Part shown: positions 12,404 through 25,370 of the stretch, one piece after another
How positions within the stretch are numbered: position 1 is the stretch's first letter
Layout: each line of letters starts with the position of its first letter
NCBI GenBank assembly: GCA_023014365.1
Contig: JAEBUN010000022.1
Location: 744,001 to 808,000, forward strand
Reading direction: 5' to 3'
DNA length: 64,000 nucleotides
DNA from: Lepiota brunneoincarnata
Taxonomy: Eukaryota > Basidiomycota > Agaricomycetes > Agaricales > Agaricaceae
Translations under genes and position numbers: made by a program
Notes under the pieces: model-generated
What the model saw: only the letters and a program-made list of their open reading frames with translations
What the model was told of the DNA's origin: nothing
The model's database searches: none

Positions 12404-15400
12404 ATGAGGTCTCTTTGGCTCTCGCTACTTCCCGTTGCCCTTGCGGCCACGAGCAGCTCTCTGAGTAACCCTGTGCCAACGACTACAGCATCATCCACTG
12501 CACCTGCACCCTCTTCCGCCAGCTCAGCTCCGCATCCCTCAAGTCAATCTGCTTCTACTGTAGTATCCGCTTCATCTGCTGCGCCTCCATCATCATCGTC
12601 GGCGCTAAGCACAAGTTCAGCATCATCCGTCGCGACAAGTGCAACTACGCCAAGTTCCTCCGTTACAGAACCGATCATCCAACCCCCTGTTGTTCCAACC
12701 ACCTTCGTTCCATTCCCAGTGGCATCAGAGCAGCCGGTTCCTAACATATTTGAAGCCACAGACCCAAGAAAACCACCTGAGGTTGGTATCACCCCGACCC
12801 CTCCAGAAGCAGGATGCTGAGTCTGCCCGTACAAAGGTCGGCTCCTCAGTTATACCGGATTTTGGTCCGGCGTGGGATGCTGCATACAGGAAAGCAAAAG
12901 CCAAGGTAAGAACGAGGACGACGTTAACAAGGTGTATCTGCTGATATGCTATGATTGTATAGGTTGCTTCTTTCACACTGGAAGAGAAAGTCAGTGTTTC
13001 CAGCGGTTTGGGAGGAAACACTCGCTGTGTGGTGAGTCCAATTATCGCCGAGGCCGAAATTCCGAATGACACGTGACTCACGGCTGTTCATATTGATGAC
13101 AGGGTAACATCCAGGCTATAGAACCGGTAGATGGACGCGGCTGGCCTGGCTTATGTCTCGAGGTGAAGATAATGAACTTCTAGGCAATTTTTGACGCTAA
13201 AAATGATACGCAGGACTCTCCTCTCGGTGTTCGCAGCGCGGATTTCGTCACTGGCTTCCCTACAGGTATCAATACGGCGGCGACCTTCAACCGGCGGCTC
13301 ATTCGCGCTAGAGGACTAGCCATGGGTCAAGAACACGTTGGAAAGGGCGTCAACGTAGCCCTCGGACCAATGATGAACTTAGGACGCGTAGCGGAGGCTG
13401 GTCGCAACTGGGAAGGCTTTGGGGCAGATCCCTATCTGGCAGGGGAAGTTGCATACGAGACCATCCTTGGTATGCAACAAGGAGGCGTTCAGGCTTGTGC
13501 CAAGCACTTGGTAGACAAGTCAGTGCAACTACCTCTTCTCACATACACTCGTTGACTAGAATTTAGCGAACAAGAAACCAAACGAACGACCTCGAGCTCA
13601 GATGTTGATGATCGAACTCAGCACGAGATCTATACTCATCCGTTCCTCCGGAGTATAATGGCTGGCGTAACAAGTCTTATGTGCAGCTACAGTGCGTTAC
13701 TCAATTTCTGTCCCACTGTTGGGACTAATTCATGCAGACCTTATTAACGGTACCTGGGCATGCGAGAACGAGAACATTCTGGGTGAAATCGTCAAATTCG
13801 AAACTGGCTTTAGAGGCTGTGAGTTTGTTCCGAGTATGTTTCTGCTGCATCTAACACTGTTCCCCCAGATATCATGTCTGATTGGGGCGCGTGAGGAACT
13901 CTTCTGTGCCAATTACGAACAAACTCATAGTCGATATACAGAACTCACTCTACGATGTCGGTTGCTACAGGCCTCGATGTAAGTGGTGGAGAGGTCGCCT
14001 CATTTTTCAGGTCGTTTCTGATAATTTGTTTAGGTGGAAATGCCAGATAGTCAATTCTTCGCAAACACCCTTGTCGCCTACGTGAACAATGGGACTATCC
14101 CCGAAGCACGCATCGACGACATGGGTACGGCCCATCAACTCCGGACATGTTACTTCCACTAATCTTGTTTGTAGCTACCCGCGTTCTTGCTGGCTGGTAT
14201 TTTACCCATCAAGATGCGTCAAGCTTCCCAGCAGTCAACTTTGCTACCAACGATCCTGATAACGACGACCTCAATGAGCATATCGATGTACAAGCCGACC
14301 ATGACAAAGTTGTCCGAGATATTGGAGCTGCGAGTATTGTGTTGTTAAAGAACGTAAACGGCGCGCTTCCTCTCAAGAAGCCGCGAAGTCTTGTTCTCAT
14401 CGGCAGCGACGCCGGTCCCGGTATCTCTGGTCCTAATGATAACCAGTTCGGAAGCGGTAGAGGCGTAGATGGGGTTCTCGTCATGGGCACCGGCTCTGGG
14501 ATTGCCAATATGACTTACCTGGTCACTGTACGTGCGCTGCGCCCTTCTGTCATTCATCTCTTCACCAAGCGTTTACTAGCCGCGCGAGGCAATTCAACGA
14601 CGTGCAAGGGAAGATCACACGAGTGTCTTTTGGTTCTTTGACGATTTTAATCTTGCAAGGGCCGGAAATGTCGCGAGAAAGAAGACCGCTGCTCTCGTTT
14701 TCATCTCTGCCGATTCTGGTGAAGGATCCGATAGGTGAGTACAAGACCTCTTTGCCCAATTTTTCCTTCTGATAGTCAAATTTCAGAACGAACCTTACGG
14801 CATGGCGCAATGGCGAAGCCCTCGTTCAGGCTGCCGCTGCTCAAAACAACAACACGATCGTAGTTGTTAATAGTGTTGGACCAATAATAGTCGAGCCTTG
14901 GATCGATCATCCTAACGTCACTGCTGTAGGTTATTCCATACCTTGCCATAGTAATGATTTTTACCTTTGAATATAGGTTCTCTGGGCTGGCGTTCCTGGA
15001 CAAGAGGTCGGAAACGCAATCGCAGACGTGCTGTGGGGCGACTTTAATCCGTCTGGAAGGCTTCCCTATACAATTGCCAAGCGTATCGAGGATTACGGCG
15101 CACAAGTTATACCAGCAAATGGCATTCGCGAGGTTATCTCTGTCCCATACAACGACCGTCTGTTGATTGATTATAGACATTTCGACGCAGTGAGTCTTTG
15201 AAGCTTCTTCTCTACCTTCTATCCCGATACCAAACTGACTCGCCTCCATCCAGAACAACATCGAACCCCGATTTGAATTCGGATTTGGCATGAGTTATAC
15301 CAAATTTGAATACTCGGGCCTGTCTATCACTCGAGTCGCTACGAGGGGAGGCGATACTGCGGCTGCTGGTGCATGGGATTCTGGTAGCGCAAGTCCTAGA

Positions 15401-15798
15401 GTCGAGGGAGGTTCCACTGCTGCCTGGTGAGCTGATTCTACGTTTTTCTTTCCGCAGACATCCAATATGTCCTCTGCAGGCTTCACCGCCCCGCTTACAA
15501 GGTGTCCTTCACCATCAAGAACACCGGTAGCGTCGCAGGTGGAGAAACACCCCAACTCTACCTAAACTTCCCACAATCATCTGGAGAGCCTCCTTCGGTT
15601 CTACGTGGATTCGATTCCACGGCTGTGATTAGAGCTGGGCGGAGCCAGAAAGTGACGTTGTCTCTTTCGAGATATGATCTGAGTATTTGGGATGTGGTGG
15701 CTCAAGGCTGGAGGCGGCCGGAAGGCACGATTGGTGTTACCGTTGGTGCGAGTAGTCGTGACGCGAGGTTGAATGGCACTCTGCCTGGAAACGTCTGA
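12404..15798 (+). CDS. Secreted GH3 beta-glucosidase
   Basis: ATG at 12,404 opens a signal peptide ([14 protein letters not shown]) followed by a Ser/Thr/Ala-rich linker of about 90 residues. About a dozen GT-AG introns can be removed to give a continuous GH3 frame. The N-terminal barrel domain includes [20 protein letters not shown] (near 13,370) and EQET with [15 protein letters not shown] (near 13,570-13,640). GFRGYIMSDWGATHST carries the expected catalytic nucleophile Asp at codon 13,880-13,882. The second domain reads [18 protein letters not shown] (14,320), then [15 protein letters not shown] (14,860) and [10 protein letters not shown] (15,045). The C-terminal fibronectin-III-like domain ends at 15,798. 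Members hydrolyse terminal beta-glucosidic bonds of cello-oligosaccharides outside the cell during plant-wall decay. Junctions that looked broken at first (13,893 and 15,428) resolve with alternative acceptors, so the gene appears intact. The long low-complexity linker could be O-glycosylated. Confidence 0.9.
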
Positions 15799-17162
15799 AT
15801 TTATGATCTCTTATCTGTGCTTAATTGATTCGAAGACAGATGTGTAGATACCCAAACAAAAATCGAATCTGAATTCAAGATGGGACCGACGGCGCGATGA
15901 GTGACCATGCTAGATACGATTCTGTTCCCCGGAAGATACAACAAATTGTCTTGTGATGGCTGGTATCAGACTACAAAGTGGTTGGGGTTAAGTTCACTGG
16001 GTGGGATAACGTCACGCGTTCCAATCCTTTCAAACGTTCCGTCCAGGTTCTCCGCACAATGACCAGATACCTATAGCGCAGCTCGGAAAATTACACCTGG
16101 AAATTCAGTTGGTTTTTCGACCACCCTGTCTTTCCGGGGGGCTGGGCAGATCATGAAAAGCCCAAATGGATGGTCGCATTTCATCTTACAGCAACTGGGT
16201 GTGTATTTCTCAACAACATTCCTTCAGTAAGGATGCCCAACATCTCTAGGGCATACGCCCTCCCCGCGATAACCGCTTCGGCTCTGCCCATAGGGTTTAT
16301 ACTACCAGGACGCGCTGTATACCGCCAGGTCCCCTATTCCTGGTCATTGCCAACTGATGATCCCCCTTTCATTGTAGGCATTTTCGTATCCTCAGACAAA
16401 TAGTGCGGCCACCAGGAGTAGCACGCTCACATATGCGATGTCTGCTGTTGGTGGTTTGCCGGAGCTATGTTCGAATCGGCGATGGATAGGCTTTTATGGA
16501 AAGGACTGCAGATACCCCCCATCCTCCCCTCATATCCTGACCCTCCAGTCGTTATGAGGACAAAATCTGAACACGTTCGCGTTGATCGCTCTACCCGTCC
16601 ATGGCTGCATTAGTAGCGAACGCCCGGTTCCTCACTCACATGTGAGCACTTGTTGACCCGAAATCGGCTTAATAGACGTATTCCCGTGATGATTAGTGTG
16701 ACTTTGCGATTGCTGTTGGTCTCATCTATAGTGTAAGAACACTGTACATGGCCAATACTGCACTCCCCAGTCCTGTTGTCCGATCCAGGTGACGACGACG
16801 ATCGTCGGGTTCAATCGCCCATTGCTAGTTTGGGTCCGTGTTCCTTAGATTTGACCCTGGAGCCGGGGAGAGGCCGGATTGTGGCTGAAGGTTATGCAGC
16901 GGTACGGTGGACGGCGCTTGCATTTGGGACGCGGAATGGTTCATGAAAGGGGTGGGGGGGGGGGGGGGGGAAGGGGATGAAGTGGGTGTTCAGATTATTG
17001 TCTGATTGAAGGGAGGTTGTACGAGTATTGTGGATTTAACAGTTGGAGATAACAGTGTCAGGCTGTGATCACGCCGTATGCCCTCTGTGTCAATAGTACA
17101 TGACCAATACAAGGTTGACCAAATAGTCGGAGCGGAATTTTATATTACCCAATACTATCCAA
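15799..17162. other. Interval between GH3 gene and DUF6533 copy B
   Basis: Contains the GH3 3' flank, part of which is repeated elsewhere in the window, and a run of about 20 G near 16,950-16,970. No gene recognised. One plus-strand frame (17,078-17,311) is antisense to the last exon of copy B and is a shadow. Confidence 0.4.
15815..16080 (+). repeat. Dispersed repeat R2 in the GH3 3' flank
   Basis: The block near 15,818-15,905 (from cttaattgattcgaagacag) reappears almost unchanged at 61,590-61,685. The following motif ccaggttctccgcacaatga near 16,045 reappears at 61,684 and at about 19,510. The block gttaagttcactgggtggg (15,987) recurs at 19,456. The copies differ by a few substitutions and lack some intervening sequence, as expected for a degraded dispersed element or for duplicated gene flanks. 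Confidence 0.7.
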
Positions 17163-19084
17163 CTAGACATCGTGCGCGGGGGATAATACTTGATCCTCAA
17201 CCCCACCTGTTTGATGGCCACCTTGCTCAGCCGCGCTATCAAATCGCAACGCTTCGAGTTCCCGTGAAACCAACGACTCCGTTATCCTGCAATTTGCCTC
17301 GCGGAGATTGATAATCAGCCGGGTTCCCTGGACAGATAGGCTAATCAGTGTGGACCTTTCAGCAGAGAAAATGGTTTACGCAAAGGCAGTTGGCCACGAC
17401 AGACCACCTGACAAGAGATGAGATGCTTCTGGGATGCAGAGATGAATGACTTACGATGACCAATCTATAGCCATGCCCCCGATACCAATTTCTGCTTTTC
17501 TGTACTCCCCCAAACGCCAGAGCATGGTTATAACTACACAACGATGAGTCCAGGCAATTGGGACAAATCTACTTTGTCTTACCAAACATTCTAGATTTTG
17601 GCTATGATCACACGTGAGTTGTCCACTACCACCGAAAGAGGACTCACGGAATGATAAACAGTGTTCCATCACGATAGAACAAGTAGACAAGTGGCATATA
17701 TCTTTTCATATAGGACAATCTCTCGCGAAATGGAGTCCCCACGAGACCGACTGTCCGAAAAGACTGATAGAGCTTGACAGCTATCAGGAGAACGAAGGTC
17801 GCTTGAATATAATTAAGATTGATTATGGATAGGTGTGTCTAGTATTATATGTACCTGAGCTTGCAAACCGGCAGATCCTGTTTCATATAACTAATTAGCA
17901 CTCCCATCCCCCTTCATACGATGCGGGGTACTGACAGAGTTGTGGATGTTACAGGAGCCAGCTTGCCAAATGGTGAGGCATACTCTCCTACCATGAAGCA
18001 CCCATGCAATGGAAGCCCGCCCGCAATATATTTCTGTTCTGTGATCTGGATTGTCAACAATGCTGCCGCACCAACCTGGTTTATCATGGGTTTCATAACT
18101 CGATCAGCTCAGAGTTAACGGGACCCACGATCAGTTCCACTATGTCAACCATAAGCATGAGTCGAATATAAGTGTAGGGCTTCAGGAAGGATGCACCAGC
18201 TGTTACGAAAATCAGAATGATCGTAACTGTTGCCGTTTTGGATAGGTATTTTCGGTCAATTATTAGGACTGCGTACTTTTGAGATCTTGGGCCCACAGTG
18301 CCCGCAACCGCAAAACCAGTAATACCTTGAACATTGCGGGCAGGATGATAGACCCAAGCCTGCAATGCAATTAGTTAGTTATTTCCAGGTTTGTTGTATA
18401 CTTACAACCTCTCAATCCAGCTGGAAGCGATGCAGCTGAAGTGTGCTCGTTCAGAAAGGGAAATAAAACCTGGGTGGAGTCCTACAACTGGTGAATAACG
18501 AAAATTATTAGGGGTGGTGAAACCAATAGCTAGAATAACCCACTGCAGCTGATTGGTATGTCCCCTGTTTCACTGAAATGTCACGGTGATTCAGATATTG
18601 GTGAACGGAGTAGAAAGTTACACCCACCAATGATATGAAGTCTAATTGCTGCCAGTTGGTTGTTTGTGAAGCAGAGGAGATTAAGATACACACATCAATT
18701 TTGGGAGGGCGGATATGCGGAGAAAAGTATAGATGACCCGGATCGTTGACCATGACCCACTGTTTAGGCACCACAAAGTTGATCAGCATCGTTCATCAGT
18801 AGCTCAATGAATGGATTACCGGTGAATATGCACAACCTGTAGTAACATGAGCAACTGAATGAGAGGATATGATTTATTATTCTTATTATTCACCTCTTGT
18901 GGAAAAATATGCAGTGAGTCACAGACGAATAGAGTCAACGCTGGATCTGGCGAAGTACATATATAATATCATATTAGCTGCTTTATATGGCGATGGTGAA
19001 GGCGCTACAGGTGGCGTAACCAAAGGACTGCATGGATTCGAGGTCGGACTTAATTTGCTCCCTAGTGGGTCCAGCGCCGGCCAT
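17163..19084 (-). CDS. DUF6533-type membrane protein, copy B, probably disrupted
   Basis: The start at 19,084 reads MAGAGPTREQIKSDLESMQS. The DSLHIFPQEV motif follows near 18,900, RVIYTFLRISALPKLM near 18,720, FKVLLVLRLRALWAQD near 18,300 and MINQVGAA with GGLPLHGC near 18,010-18,090. The C-terminus GTRLIINLREANC stops at 17,163-17,165. The order and spacing match copy A, so this is a full-length paralogue of a predicted multi-helix membrane protein of unknown function. Near 18,105 the frame shifts between SELIEL and MKPMINQVG with no obvious intron, so it may be a pseudogene. Sequence divergence from A is large in the N-terminal exon. Confidence 0.6.
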
Positions 19085-19448
19085 ATTTCTGGGAGAGCAG
19101 GTACGATTAACAATGTGAGGAGTTGTCTGCACTTTGCTGACCTCGGTCATTAAATGCTCAATCACTCAAGCTTCGACTAATGGATCACGATTGTTCTGGA
19201 TCCAGTGACAATATGATCCTATCACTATGTAGTGTGATTAGTGTGACGGTTCGGCTCCCTACGCTTGGCTCTCGACAACATCCCTGAGGCTTCGAGCCCA
19301 CTTGACCTTTAATTGTGGCACCGCAGCATCAATACGCGCTCACGCTGCGTTCTAGCCAATTTGATGAGCTTTTGTGATATCCACCATCCCATGTGATGCA
19401 CTAAACTCATTTCGCTTCATGAACTACGTACCATTAGGAGATATGGAG

Positions 19449-19550
19449 GTTTGGGGTTAAGTTCACTGGGTGGGTGACAGCACACGTGCACAATGACATC
19501 ACGCGTTCCAATCGTCCAGGTTCTCCGCACAGTGACTGGGGGGACTTATG
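19449..19550 (+). repeat. Dispersed repeat R2, second copy
   Basis: Shares ggtttggggttaagttcact and tcacgcgttccaatc with the GH3 3' flank near 15,980-16,065, followed by ccaggttctccgcacagtga. The copy has an extra block between these motifs. Confidence 0.6.
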
Positions 19551-19555
19551 CGGGT

Positions 19556-19825
19556 TTCGCCCTTGCGAAGGGGCTCATCAGAGGGCTCAACCGCTGCCCT
19601 AACCCGCCTTGGCTCATGTAGCGACAGAATCAGACTACCTAACTTAGGGTGGCTGTGGGGGAGTATGAATCAATATATTAATTGATCTGCCGGACTGGCT
19701 AGCGCGCCGGGGTGCCTCCGGGATCCCGTACAGGTAGGTAGGAAGGGGGGGCTGGGCCTGGGGCATCCCTCCCACTCGGACCCCTCACGGCACGGTACCT
19801 GATGAGAGGCCGGCCCACTGCGTAG
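19556..19825 (+). repeat. Dispersed repeat R1, inverted relative to 60.93-61.24 kb
   Basis: The stretch from gggtttcgcccttgcgaagg to cccactgcgtag matches the reverse complement of about 61,003-61,225 over most of its length, with a GC-rich block near 19,690-19,735 present only here. It has no coding frame. The 60.9 kb copy extends further and includes the part also found near 23.69 kb. I infer a non-autonomous dispersed element; no terminal repeats were identified. Confidence 0.65.
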
Positions 19826-20325
19826 TTCGTCAGGCCTTGGCGGCGGAATATGACGAGACAGAAGCTTACAGAAATTTTGGCCATGCTGCTTAGGCTACAA
19901 CGAGAAAACGATCACTGTGGCCACCCACCATCCCTGGTTAGCAGACTTGCGGTCGGCGTTGTTCCCTTAAACGTCTCTATGTGTTGTGTCATAAGAGAGA
20001 GCGCCCGATGCAAGTAGTGAATTTGGCGGCTTGCTTAAGTAAAATAGAAACCCCAGATAGTGGCTGGTGAAACTGAAGGAGTGGGTTGAGGCTACTGGGA
20101 ATTGTGTTATGGCTTGGTTGGACCTCCATCAAGTCCAATAAAAGAATGAACGCAGGAATCAAAATCAAGCAAGGCACCATGCCTCATTAGGCCTAAGCTG
20201 AGCTCTCCGGCTAACCGCGTTACATGATAGTGGCGGCATCAGTTGCCATAATCATATTTAATCGGTTATGACAGCAGGGCGCAAGCAAATCTCCACGCTA
20301 TTAATCACCTAGCTGCCCCAGAAAT

Positions 20326-22237
20326 ATGTCAGACCCCGAATTAACAACCGAGGACCTTTCGGCTGACCTCGAATACACAAGACTCAATGGTTACTTCACC
20401 TGTACTGTTTTCGTTACTATTTATATGAAACAACTAACGATCATACTCTACTAGATCCAGCAATGGCTCTATTCATATATGACTCACTCGATATGGTTCC
20501 ACAAGAGGTGATTAGTTAGCTACGGTGCTTCCCTCCTTTCACTCACACAGGTAACTGCAGGTTATCCTCATCCATAGGTATTCGTTTGAGAAACCCAGGA
20601 GCGATATCATTGAAACGTTTGTTTGAACAGGGGGGCATGGACACTGACCCGAGTCATCTATAGTTTGTTTCGTACATGCGCTCTCGTGTTCTTACTGCAA
20701 GTATCTCAATATTCTCCTTCATCAACAATGAACTGACAGAAACTAGACTCAGTATCCTCAGTGGGCACCGACTTCCTTCTTTGTCCACATATATCTGAAA
20801 TTTTGCAACACGACAGACAATGAAAGGACATACCTCTCAGCCTCTGTGAGTTAGTCTAGGCATTAGCTTCGCTTGACCTGATGACAGTGATTATTCGCTA
20901 GTTGTGAGTTATTGTCCAAGTCTCATCCCTTTGCTCTGAACGGACGAACGCGTGTCACACCATAGCTGTATTGCTTCCAGCTGGGTTATGGGGTTGTACG
21001 TATACAAGATATTTGGAGAAACCTAACTAAATGTATGATTGTCTAGGATCACTGCCATTGTCTTACCGGGAATGCTCAAGACATTGCTGGTGTTGCGGTT
21101 GCGTGCATTGTGGGGGCAAGACCGCAAAGGTGAGCAGTCTTGATGAATTGGCTGCAATCCCTATTCTAAACTATGGAAGTCACATATATTCTGGTTCTCG
21201 TGACAGTTGGTGCGTTCTTTCTCGAATTCTATAGTTGTATCTCACCTCATGCTTATGGCTGACACAGTCGAGTTACTTGTGTGTCCAGTTGCCTCTGGGT
21301 TCATCATGCTATTCAAAATAACATCATATAGGTCAGCCTGGCGGAATGGCTTGTGACTCAGATTGTGGGACAGGAGCATGCCATGGGTGGGGTACCGTTT
21401 CATGGGTGTTTTTATGATGGAAGCATCCCAGATTCGCAGTTAAACGAACTGGTGTACTCGGCTATGTCAGTATCCCATGTTTTACAAGTGCTGGATATGC
21501 TAAAACGAAGAAGGATCTATCGGTTTGCAAGCTCAGGTATGATCCTTAGACCCTATGATGCGATGATCCTACAATTAATCCTGTTTAGTGATCTTCGTTA
21601 CGCTGACAGTGGTAAAGCTCTGTCGGTCCCTTGGGGAAGCAGGGGTCTCATGGAGTACACTTCGCCAAAGAATGAGCAAAATAAAAAGATTTACGCCGAT
21701 TCTCTGCTTGTTCTATCGGGATGGGACATTGTTTATCATTCCGTGTGTCCGCCTCCCTTAATGTTGCAGGTTAGGACAGCTCACTCGTGAGGCCTGAACC
21801 TAGAGTCTTTGGTACGACCATTCGGACTTGTCCTAGTTATCTGGTCTCATAGGCATATAGTCTTCATAGCCCTGCCCGGATTTTTGCGGGTCGCGTCCAA
21901 AATGGCATCACCTCTGGGTCTCGGCGGTTTGGCTGCATTAAACTGGTCTCCGTAGGTCACTCATCTCTACAATTCAGAAATATCTTATCTTTGTTAGGTG
22001 GTTCACGGTGACGTACTGCATTTGCGTAGGTCTTCTTATATAGGTGGATGTTCGCACAAGTTATACTCTACACCTGTTCAGGGAACGCGGCTTATTATCA
22101 ATATCCGTGAGGCAAATTGCAAATTAACGGAGTCACTGGTTGCACGGGATATATCGACATTGCGGTTTGATGATCTAGCTGGTAGTCAAGCGGGTGGTGT
22201 CGATAGCTCGGACGTTATCCCGGGGAGGAACTTGTAG
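20326..22237 (+). pseudogene. DUF6533-type membrane protein, copy C
   Basis: ATG at 20,326 reads MSDPELTTEDLSADLEYTRL; then FIYDSLDMVPQEV (20,475), RVIYSLFRTCALVFLL (20,655), VLPGMLKTLLVLRLRALWGQ (21,060), MEVTYILVLVTVGAFF (21,174), GGVPFHGCFYDG (21,387), and FVTLTVVKLCRSLGEAG (21,590) with YRDGTLFIIP (21,712). The last exon, 21,998-22,237, contains GTRLIINIREANCKLTES. All parts of the family are present in order, so it was a full gene. A TAG near 21,328 replaces the Gln codon of the NQV motif seen in copy A, and the reading frame just before it cannot be joined cleanly. The copy is closely related to the split copy E/F, and its 3' flank is shared with E. Confidence 0.65.
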
Positions 22238-22460
22238 GACCTATTCCTTCCGGTATTTTGATAGTTAAAAGGTGTACCACCTGTTTCGTCATTACCGGTC
22301 GATAGTTCTCATACACGCTGATCACCATCGATGCAGGGAGCATGCCGTAGTGACAGTGAAACAGGTAGAAGTGAGCATGGCCCGTCACTCTCACCATATT
22401 TGTATGACTGCACAGAATTGACCGTCCAATGTTCAACCTCCACCCCGGTGCTCTATAAGT
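22238..22460 (+). repeat. 3' flank duplicated in inverted orientation near 27.0-27.25 kb
   Basis: Sequence immediately after copy C (ttccggtattttgatagtta, then gcagggagcatgc and a tract near 22,360) matches the reverse complement of 27,030-27,250 next to copy E with scattered substitutions. The gene and its flank were therefore duplicated together. Confidence 0.65.
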
Positions 22461-23684
22461 CTCCAACGAAAAACACCTGCAAGCAGTCGCCCGTTAATTC
22501 GACGCAACCTCCGCCCTAGCCTTTGTCAAGATATGGCGGATTGCCACTGGGGTGAAGTATGTTGACTGCTGTAAGCCAGTATAACAGGGAGTGCTACGTT
22601 TTCTTTTTGTTGAGTCGAAGGGATGGGATAATGGGGTGGGCGAAAGGACGCACATGGTCGTCTGTCAATATCCTGTCCGTCGCTAAACCAGACGCAGCTC
22701 GCACAAGTCCACCACTGGGAATGTTTCCACAAGGGCGCGCAGGCTCTTGATCGTTTTTCATGAATGGAGGGGTAGATTGGTAAGGACCTATCGGTGGTCA
22801 TCATTCAGAGGTGATCATGACCTGGAAGCACAAGCCATCAAACCTTTCTCATGCAGTTATCACGCAAGCCAGTGGACTCTCCACAGATATCTTCACCGCA
22901 ATCAACGAAGCCACCAAGATACGGACAGGCGCAACAGGTCAGTGGTGCACGAGGGGGGCGGAGGCACGGAGAGGATCACCGAGAATCTGGAGGGGCAGGA
23001 TGAGATGCGAGGATAGAGATTTGCACGCCTGTACATGTGAGGATGAAGATGGCTACGTGGATGTGGTGCAGTGTGTAGGCGGTATGTATGGAGGTTGAAT
23101 CCTTTCTTGCTCGGGATGAGAGAGGATCTTTCTGAGAGGAGACGCTCCCCAGTGTAATAGGTATACATTTTGACGTGACATATTGTTACCCTTGTTTCTG
23201 CATAGTGGGCGCAGCGAAGATACTGATCTACGTGTAATTGTGTAGGCAGGAGCTACGTATCTGGGACTCTATATCATGACGAAAGTAATAATACTCGCCT
23301 CGGACCAGTGAATGCGTCTGGATTGAACAGCAAATAGCGTGGACGGAGTGAAAATCCGCACTAAATGATAGCACCATCACTTATCATGATGAGGATAGTA
23401 TCAGATCCAACACCACCGTAACTGGTGGCTGATAATCCCTCCCTCAGCATGTGCTTTGTCAATTTAACCTTCAAAGGCATGCTCAGTCGTCACAATATGA
23501 TATCTAAGGTAACTTGGCTAGAAGGCTGGGCTAGCATACACAGATGATATGGTTCGAAGCTTCTTAAAACCAATCAAGCACGGCATTGGAAGCTAAGCAG
23601 CCTTCCCACTACCTATTCTTGGTTCGATTCCAAGACCTCGCACTTTCGCAACTTGCTGCCCTATCTTCGGAGACGGCCGGCCTG

Positions 23685-23775
23685 ATGCTTAAGTAAGGAT
23701 CTGGCTAAGGAATTACACACGGACAGACAGACAAAAAAGCCGTAGTGTAAAAGACTGGCCTCGTGCCCTCAATCA
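23685..23775 (+). repeat. Dispersed repeat R1 fragment
   Basis: Reads taagtaaggatctggctaag followed by acacggacagac and gtgtaaaag, matching 60,930-61,010 at most positions. Only the end of R1 is present here. Confidence 0.6.
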
Positions 23776-25299
23776 CTGGCGTTCTCAGGTTCTAGATCTT
23801 CACCAATTTAGAACCTCTCCTCCCACCCTATATCCCCAATCACACTCAATCGTGATTTGCGGCTACCTCCTATTAGACACTTCCTGACCGTTGTGCATCC
23901 CACTCCCTGGAAGAAACCACGACTCTCAGGAGGCTCTTTCCGTTATGATTCGGGTCGTGAATCTCAACTTTTAGGGTGTGCACCGAGCCCCTACATTGTA
24001 CGATAGATATCACACGGGACGGTACCCATTATGTCTGCATACCGTTGTATTCCAGATGTCCGGAAAGGTGCCTGAGGGGGAATGACAGGAAGGGTGGAAG
24101 AACGATGTGAGCGTGCAGGTTGAAGCTCGATTATGAGGTGGTTGTATGCACATCTTGCCTTTAATAGTTGAGCATACTTCCTTGAAACATACAGTACGTA
24201 CTAGCAACGAGGCCTAGAGGCGACGGAATTTGGGTAGCCATATGTACTAGAGGAACACAATAATCAATGGAATACGTAGAGTAGGGAATTTTTGTTATCC
24301 GCCAAGCACGTACTCATTACTGGGACAAGCGTCTCTTCGATTACCCACTCAACTTCTTCCCCCACCGAGAATCACCCGATCTACCATTCCAACAGCCCAG
24401 TGGGGCGCCGATATTGAGAAACGCTCTCCCTCAATCTGCTGCGCCATATCCACGTCTTGAGGTCCTATAGTGGCATTTAAGCCATTCTTGAGCTGGCTGC
24501 GGGTGAAGTTGATGGCAATGCAGCATGAAGGTTCGAAGGGTTGACTGTTAGATAGGTTCCGCTGGTTGCGGTCCTTGCGGGTAATAACACTATCATTGAT
24601 TCATCTCTTTTGCCTCTCTCGAATCTGATAGAGGACCGTCGATGTGAGGCGCAGCTGTGGCATAATAGCAGGAAACACATTGATTTATTGATCAGGGGAT
24701 CCTGATTCGGGGTGTGAGAAGAAAAGGTAGGTATATGGTGGAGAGGAGGTCTGTATTGAGATGTGCAGATACTACGCATGAGTGGTGCCATGGCACTCTG
24801 GTTTAGGCGGGGTAATTCCCTGAGGTGCCCGTGTTCCGAGATAGTATTCTGACTGCGTTTTCCTCTGAATATTAGGCTAAAATGGGAATCCTAGGCAGAT
24901 AATATAGGTCATGTGGATCTCAGTTATACCCTAACGTGCAGCTGCTACATTCCTCGACTGTGTTGGAGCTGAGGCTCTCTATATGCTACCTTTAGGCGCT
25001 CATGCGTGCGCACCTACTCCTACCAAGTTTGTTATAGCCAAATTGAGGATCACATGAGAGCATCCCCCATAATCAGAAGCGATTTATGATGTTTAGGGGG
25101 GAAAGGATGTATTCGATTAGCCACATGGCAAGTATTTATATCCCTATGTGTCCGAGTTTCTACGAAAATCGGAACTAAAGAGAGGGTATTAAGGTATGTA
25201 AAAACGAGAGAACGAGGCCGAGATAACTAGTGAGGTTTTAAGTAAAAGAGGGAGAAATGGGTAAGATGAGGTATAAGCTAAAAAATAAAATAAGGAGAG

Positions 25300-25370
25300 C
25301 CAAAATAACTGCAGTACAGTATACTAGATAATCGCGATGTCCTCGCGTGGCCGAGAGGACATCCCTACGA
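25300..25370 (+). repeat. Inverted repeat arm with GC-rich hairpin
   Basis: Near 25,337-25,365 the sequence GATGTCCTC, a ten-base loop and GAGGACATC can fold into a 9-bp stem. The same hairpin, with compensating G/A and C/T changes in the stem, occurs in inverted orientation at 26,863-26,892. Upstream bases (ggagagccaaa) are also shared. Both copies stop resembling each other immediately after ccctac. Confidence 0.6.

Larger units (their letters stand above)
19085..20325. other. Intergenic interval with repeats
   Basis: Apart from the R2 and R1 repeat copies at 19,449-19,825, I see nothing coding. The divergent arrangement of copies B (-) and C (+) places both promoters here. Confidence 0.4.

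Noticed and set aside
13880..13945. Apparent frameshift in GH3 after SDWGA
   Set aside because: Using the acceptor ending tatacag gives SDWGATHSTMS in frame, so the gene is not broken at this point.
21174..21240. In-frame TGA in copy C at the helix near 21,190
   Set aside because: It is only a stop in the wrong frame. The frame shifted by one reads MEVTYILVLVTVGAFF, a good membrane helix matching copy F, so no mutation is inferred there.
23613..23640. tRNA-like T-arm (cttgg ttcgatt ccaag) near 23,613
   Set aside because: The T-stem and loop are perfect, but I found no matching 5' acceptor strand or D-arm within tRNA distance, so it is not supported as a tRNA gene. It might be part of a SINE.
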